From: Chlorobiaceae bacterium
GTDB taxonomy: Bacteria; Bacteroidota; Chlorobiia; Chlorobiales; Chlorobiaceae
Length of the DNA stretch: 10,270 bases
NCBI GenBank assembly: GCA_013336025.1
Contig: JAAXUM010000030.1
Span: 1-10,270 of the forward strand
Reading direction: 5' to 3'
The notes below the pieces were generated by a model. The model saw only the letters and a list, made by a program, of their open reading frames with translations, was not told the DNA's origin and made no database searches. Positions 6,527 to 10,270 of this stretch are shown one piece after another; the stretch's first letter is position 1, and the number at the start of each line of letters is the position of its first letter. The position numbers and the translations under genes are program-made.

Positions 6527-7668
6527 TGCCAAAGAAGCTTTTTGTCTTAGCCGGCGAGGTATCCGGTGATTTGCATGCCGCAGGAGTTGTGGCTGAGTTG
6601 TTGAAGGCAAGACCCGATATTCGTGTTTTCGGGATTGGTGGTGATAAATTGCGAGCTCTTGGTGCGGAGCTTTTTTATGATACTCGCAGGATGAGCATCA
6701 TGGGGTTTCTGGAGGTGCTCAAGCACGCAGGATTTCTTCAGAGGGTGATTCGTGAGATGAAAGAACTGGTCCGACAGGAAAAGCCTGATCTTGCATTTCT
6801 TGTCGATTATCCAGGCATGAATCTGCTTATGGCGCGTTTCTTTCATGAAGAGGGAATTCCGGTGATTTATTATATATCACCCCAGGTCTGGGCATGGAAA
6901 GAGGGGCGGGTGAAGGCGATTGGCCGCTACGTTGATCGGCTGCTTGTTATTTTTGATTTTGAGGTTGAATTTTTCCGGCGTCATGGTATCAGGGCGGAAT
7001 TTGTGGGCCATCCGGTTATTGAAGAGCTTTCCGAGGTTTCGCTGTCATCGGAAAATCTCTTTTTAAAGCGTCACAATATTCTTCCTGGTCAGCGGCTGAT
7101 CGGACTGCTGCCGGGAAGTCGCAGGCAGGAGATCGCTCTTGTTCTTCCGGAAATGCTCAAAGCTGCCCGCATGCTTGCGGCAGACTATGACGCGGTGTTT
7201 CTGCTGGGCAGGTCGCCGCATATGGATGAAAAGCATTTCAGTCTTGTTTCCGAGTTTGGTGATATCAGGATTGTCGAGTGCACTGCTTATGAAGTTATGC
7301 GGTACAGTGAGCTTGAGCTGGTAACCTCCGGAACGGCAACGCTGGAGTCGCTCTGTTTCGGGGTTCCGATGATTGTTCTCTACAAGACTGCCTGGCTGAA
7401 CTATGCCGTAGGTCGTCTGCTTGTAAGGCTCACGAGTATCTCTCTGGCCAATATTGTAACAAAAGGGCTTGGTTCAAAAGATCAGGTTGTCCCCGAACTG
7501 ATACAGCATAAAGCGACCGCTTCGGAAATTTACATGATCGCACGGCGTTTACTTGATCAGCCAGCTCTTCTGGCTGAAATGCGACAAGAACTGCTGGATG
7601 CCAGAGAAAAACTGGCCAGCGCCTCTCCCTCTCTGATTGGTTCAGAGATACTGCAGGAATATCTCTAA
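6526..7668 (+). CDS. lpxB: Lipid-A-disaccharide synthase
   Basis: 380 residues, the usual length (E. coli LpxB is 382). This GT19 glycosyltransferase condenses UDP-2,3-diacylglucosamine with lipid X to form the lipid A disaccharide at the cytoplasmic face of the inner membrane. Motifs in order: LFVLAGEVSGDLHAA (5-19), FGIGGDKL (35-42), MSIMGFLEVLKH (56-67), FLVDYPGMN (91-99), YYISPQVWAWKEGRV (115-129), VGHPVIE (160-166), GLLPGSRRQEI (193-203) and VTSGTATLES (266-275). VVPELIQ (321-327) is near the C-terminus. All look intact. The start at 6526 gives the normal family N-terminus; an upstream in-frame TTG at 6460 would add 22 residues with no family resemblance. Driven by the extended -10 at 6434-6442 and followed after 14 bases by a small membrane protein gene. 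Confidence 0.96.
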   Translation: MPKKLFVLAGEVSGDLHAAGVVAELLKARPDIRVFGIGGDKLRALGAELFYDTRRMSIMGFLEVLKHAGFLQRVIREMKELVRQEKPDLAFLVDYPGMNLLMARFFHEEGIPVIYYISPQVWAWKEGRVKAIGRYVDRLLVIFDFEVEFFRRHGIRAEFVGHPVIEELSEVSLSSENLFLKRHNILPGQRLIGLLPGSRRQEIALVLPEMLKAARMLAADYDAVFLLGRSPHMDEKHFSLVSEFGDIRIVECTAYEVMRYSELELVTSGTATLESLCFGVPMIVLYKTAWLNYAVGRLLVRLTSISLANIVTKGLGSKDQVVPELIQHKATASEIYMIARRLLDQPALLAEMRQELLDAREKLASASPSLIGSEILQEYL

Positions 7669-7682
7669 CGATGTTGTAAACA

Positions 7683-7955
7683 ATGGAAAAAGCTGTTGAT
7701 CTTCTCCTTGGTAATCCAGTACTGCTTGTAATTGCGGTTATTGCTGCTGTGATGATTCTTTTTTCGTGCCTCAGGAATATGTTTCGGCTGGTTCTTCTTG
7801 CCGGAGCTCTCTTTGTGCTCTATGTCGCATACTTGTCTGTTGCCGGAGGTGATGCTCCGGCAACAGTACGTGAAATTCAGGAAACGGTTGTTTCTTCATT
7901 CAGTCACGTCTCAACCATGGTCAAGTCATTTTTTGATCTGCTGAAATCCCGATGA
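7683..7955 (+). CDS. Small two-helix membrane protein, unknown function
   Basis: 90 residues, not recognised as a named family. Two strongly hydrophobic helices, about 12-30 (PVLLVIAVIAAVMILFSCL) and 34-53 (FRLVLLAGALFVLYVAYLSV), are joined by a very short RNM turn, so both termini should be on the same side. A C-terminal stretch (58-90) looks amphipathic, with alternating hydrophobic and polar residues and a basic end (LLKSR). It starts 14 bases after the lpxB stop on the same strand and is therefore probably co-transcribed with lpxB, which hints at an envelope role but proves none. No Shine-Dalgarno is seen. The codon pattern and sustained hydrophobicity argue for a real gene. The 3' neighbour is convergent, 13 bases away, with no visible hairpin terminator. 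Confidence 0.65.
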   Translation: MEKAVDLLLGNPVLLVIAVIAAVMILFSCLRNMFRLVLLAGALFVLYVAYLSVAGGDAPATVREIQETVVSSFSHVSTMVKSFFDLLKSR

Positions 7956-7968
7956 GAGAGATGAGCGG

Positions 7969-9951
7969 TTATATTTTTTTCAGCAATGCTTCACTGAGCG
8001 CTCCTGTCGGGCAGGATGATGAAAGCTTTTGATAGTCGGGTTCATTTTTCGTGCCGCACTGTTCAAGCGTTCTGACACAGATCCCGCAGTCAACGCACTT
8101 TTCCCGCTCCATGCGGATCTCGGTTCCGGAAATTATCTCGAAATCGAGCTTTTCTTCCAGTTTGCAGCTTCCTGACGGGAGGTAGACAGCGGCAAGTTCA
8201 CGGAGCAGACAGTTTTCAACGGCGTTGCAGCGACATTGAAGACAGCGCAACGCTTCCTGACTGGCATCTTCAGATGAGAGTCCAAGAGCAACTTCCCTGA
8301 ATGTGCCGGATCGTTCTTCGGGAGAAAGTTCAGGCAGGGCAATCTTTTCAAGAGGGTTGGCTTTGCTGTAGAAAGCTTCCGGTGCCTGGTCTCTGGGGCC
8401 GTAGGATGAGTTGAATTGTTTTTGTCGGCCAACAACAGGTCTTCCCTGCAGATAAAGATGGATCGCATGAGCGGCACGTTTGCCCTCGCCAACGGCATGG
8501 ATTGCCAGATCAGGTCCTGTTACACAGTCACCAGCGCAGAAAATTCCGGCAATGTCCGATTGCAGTGTTGCAGGGTTAACGTCAAAGGTCCCCTTCCGGC
8601 TTGTTCCGATTCCGGCTGCCAGAGCAATTGAGCTGTCCACCTGTTGACCTATTGCTGATATGACCGTATTGGCTGTTATGGTGAATTCGCTGCCGTTGAC
8701 CGGTACCGGTTTTTTTCTTCCGCTTTCATCTGTTTTTTCTCCCTGCCGCATGGCGATGGCGGTGATTTCGGTGAATCCGTTCATGCGCCGCATTGAAACC
8801 GGAAGAGCAAGAGTGTGCAGGGTAATGCCTTCAGCGACAGCCTCATTGATCTCCTGCCGGTTTGCAGGCATCTCTTCTTTTGTTCGGCGATAGAGAATGG
8901 TCACGCTTGCAGCTCCGAGTCGAAGGGCTGTTCTTGCTGCATCAACAGCGGTATTTCCTCCGCCAATGACAACAACACGCTCTCCCGGATGCTCTGCAAC
9001 ACCTTCACGGGCCTGGCGCAGCAACTCGATGCCGCTCAGTACTCCTGCTTCATGTTCGCCGGGGATCTGCATTGCCGCTGCGTGTTGGGCTCCGACGGCA
9101 AGAAAGATTGCATCAAACGTTTTCTGCAGCGATGCCGCATTGATATCTTTGCCGAATCGGGTTTCGAACCGGAATGTTGCACCCATTTTTTCCAAAGGTT
9201 CCACATCCTTGTCGATAACAGAGTCGGGAAGCCTGAATCGGGGGATACCGTATCGCATCATGCCGCCAGCAGCAGGATGTTCATCATAAATGGTGACTGC
9301 ATGACCAAGAGTGAGAAGATAGTAGGTTGCTGTCAGGCCTGCCGGCCCGGCACCTATGACTGCTACATGTTTTCCGGTTTTTTCTGCCATAGCAGGAATA
9401 TACCGTTCACTGCTTTCCATATCCCTGTCGGAGGCATAGCGTTTCAGGGCACAGATTGACACCGGGTCATCAACACCGTGTCGGCGGCAGGCATCCTCAC
9501 ATGGTGCAGGACATACCCTTCCGAGAATGCCGGGAAGCGGGATGGTGTTTTTGATGATTGCAATTGCTTTGTCATCATGGTGAGCTGCAATTTCCGAAAT
9601 GAATCCAGGGATATTGCAACCTGCAGGGCAGGCCAGTTCGCATTGGCCGAGACAATCTCCGCAATGCTGCTCAATGAGGCGTTCGAGGGTTCGGCGTCTC
9701 ATGAGATGAAGTTCTTCAGTTTCAGTTTCTATAACCATTCCTTCCGAGACACTGGTGCTGCATGCCGGGACAAAGCGGTTTTTTCCTTTGATTTCCACGA
9801 TGCAGATCCAGCATGAGCCCTGAACATCGAGTGACTGCTGAAAACAGAGCGTGGGTATGGTAATACCGCATGATAATGCTGCTTCAAGAATGGACGTTCC
9901 TGGTTGAACGGTTGTCTTAAGCCCGTTAATAGTAAGCGTGAGAGAGTTCAT
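7969..9951 (-). CDS. Iron-sulfur flavoprotein: NuoG-like 2Fe-2S domain fused to GltD-like NAD(P)H oxidoreductase
   Basis: 660 residues from the ATG at 9951; a 16-residue longer form from 9999, overlapping the ispH end, cannot be excluded. Residues 1-85 form a plant-type/NuoG-like 2Fe-2S domain with Cys36-x10-Cys47-x2-Cys50-x13-Cys64, the NuoG spacing. Residues 90-160 hold Cys-rich motifs HCGDCLGQCELACPAGC (96-112) and GRVCPAPCEDAC (144-155), as in the 4Fe-4S region of GltD. The FAD site is VIGAGPAG (198-205), the NAD(P) site VVVIGGGNTAVDAA (326-339), and the second FAD motif GIFCAGDC (469-476). The tail carries RCLQCRC (569-575), then CVDCGIC (619-625) and SCPTGA (646-651), a ferredoxin-like cluster site. 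It should pass electrons between NAD(P)H and an iron-sulfur or ferredoxin partner in the cytoplasm. No glutamate synthase large subunit or other catalytic partner is in the window. It lies just downstream of ispH, same strand. Confidence 0.88.
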   Translation of the reverse strand: MNSLTLTINGLKTTVQPGTSILEAALSCGITIPTLCFQQSLDVQGSCWICIVEIKGKNRFVPACSTSVSEGMVIETETEELHLMRRRTLERLIEQHCGDCLGQCELACPAGCNIPGFISEIAAHHDDKAIAIIKNTIPLPGILGRVCPAPCEDACRRHGVDDPVSICALKRYASDRDMESSERYIPAMAEKTGKHVAVIGAGPAGLTATYYLLTLGHAVTIYDEHPAAGGMMRYGIPRFRLPDSVIDKDVEPLEKMGATFRFETRFGKDINAASLQKTFDAIFLAVGAQHAAAMQIPGEHEAGVLSGIELLRQAREGVAEHPGERVVVIGGGNTAVDAARTALRLGAASVTILYRRTKEEMPANRQEINEAVAEGITLHTLALPVSMRRMNGFTEITAIAMRQGEKTDESGRKKPVPVNGSEFTITANTVISAIGQQVDSSIALAAGIGTSRKGTFDVNPATLQSDIAGIFCAGDCVTGPDLAIHAVGEGKRAAHAIHLYLQGRPVVGRQKQFNSSYGPRDQAPEAFYSKANPLEKIALPELSPEERSGTFREVALGLSSEDASQEALRCLQCRCNAVENCLLRELAAVYLPSGSCKLEEKLDFEIISGTEIRMEREKCVDCGICVRTLEQCGTKNEPDYQKLSSSCPTGALSEALLKKI

Positions 9952-9985
9952 GATGGAGTTTGTCTCGGTGTCATGGGAGCCTGTG

Positions 9986-10270
9986 TCATGCGGGATCATG
10001 GTTATAGCGTCTCTGGAGGTGTGCTGCTACTTTTTCAAGCAGCCACATTGGTGTTGAGGTGGCTCCGCAGATACCCACGCTTTCAACCGTACAGCCATCA
10101 CTCCCGATCAGCCATGCATCGTCTATTTCTTAAATATCCTCAAGGAAATAGGTGCAGGGATTCGCTGCTTTGCATATGCCATAAAGAACCTGCCCGTTTG
10201 AACTTTTTTTGCCTGCGACAAAAATGATGCAACTGTTTGCAAGTGCAAAATCATGAAGCATCCGGTTTCT
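9986..10270 (-). pseudogene. ispH: 4-hydroxy-3-methylbut-2-enyl diphosphate reductase, C-terminal part with in-frame stop
   Basis: IspH (LytB) is the last enzyme of the MEP isoprenoid pathway, a 4Fe-4S protein. The window holds its last 94 codons; the start and the three cluster cysteines expected from the family lie beyond 10270. One frame reads [20 protein letters not shown], then [10 protein letters not shown], a TAA stop (10132-10130), then EIDDAWLIGSDGCTVESVGI, CGATSTPMWLLEKVAAHLQ and the normal stop at 9988-9986. The SSN motif and the GATSTP motif (equivalent to the E. coli Ser225/Asn227 and Ser269 regions that bind substrate phosphate) fall on opposite sides of the stop. Frame and family resemblance continue unbroken past it. 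One base change from GAA would give TAA, and Glu is common there. This is either a sequencing/assembly error, a fresh nonsense mutation, or a truncated product lacking its last 48 residues. Confidence 0.8.

Noticed and set aside
8815..9459. Long plus-strand frame opposite the flavoprotein gene
   Set aside because: Antisense shadow of a clearly conserved coding sequence; its protein shows no family motif and has cysteine/serine-rich, low-complexity character.
9904..10227. Plus-strand frame across the ispH end and flavoprotein start
   Set aside because: The minus strand carries clear IspH and ferredoxin-domain motifs here; the plus-strand translation shows nothing recognisable.
1..10270. CRISPR arrays, insertion sequences, transposases, rRNA and tRNA genes
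   Set aside because: Looked for; no regularly spaced direct repeats, no transposase motifs, no terminal inverted repeats with target duplications and no RNA gene signature were seen.

Overview
The window is a piece of chromosome from a Gram-negative bacterium: it encodes the lipid A disaccharide synthase LpxB, a polysaccharide flippase and exported periplasmic proteins. The protein style, the MEP-pathway enzyme IspH and the ferredoxin/GltD-type redox protein fit a green sulfur bacterium (Chlorobiaceae). That placement is recollection of family resemblance, not a search result.

Layout. 1-1202 (+): 3' part of a Wzx/MATE-like polysaccharide flippase whose start lies outside the window. 1264-4265 (all -, transcribed right to left): an ECF sigma factor, a single-pass membrane protein in the anti-sigma position, and three consecutive small exported helical proteins of the Spy/CpxP (LTxxQ) type. 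The last of the three is membrane-anchored and has a Met/His-rich tail. Two interlaced inverted repeats lie between the last two genes. 4266-4577: a gene-free leader region upstream of the sigma gene. 4578-6420 (-): a phosphoglucomutase/phosphomannomutase followed 31 bases later by a DUF393 (DCC family) protein. 6421-6525: divergent promoter region with a consensus extended -10 pointing to lpxB and a possible 20-codon leader ORF whose stop overlaps the lpxB start. 6526-7955 (+): lpxB and a 90-residue two-helix membrane protein. 7969-9951 (-): a 660-residue iron-sulfur flavoprotein combining a NuoG-like 2Fe-2S domain, a GltD-like NAD(P)H/FAD module and a C-terminal ferredoxin-like segment. 9986-10270 (-): the C-terminal part of ispH, interrupted by an in-frame TAA.

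How the parts work together. Flippase, phosphohexomutase and LpxB all belong to cell-envelope glycan and lipid A supply. The sigma/anti-sigma/Spy-like block looks like an envelope-stress or metal-sensing regulon that carries its own periplasmic effectors or sensors. It is comparable in layout to the known CnrYXH system (ECF sigma, membrane anti-sigma, CpxP-like periplasmic sensor), but with three sensor-like proteins. The redox flavoprotein and ispH are adjacent, same-strand and probably co-transcribed.

The two items most worth a second look are the sigma/Spy-like block, as a possible undescribed sensing system, and the ispH stop codon, which is either a sequence error or a truncated MEP-pathway gene. 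Most starts lack a clear Shine-Dalgarno sequence; only two genes (2541-3095 and 3201-3581) have one that fixes the start.
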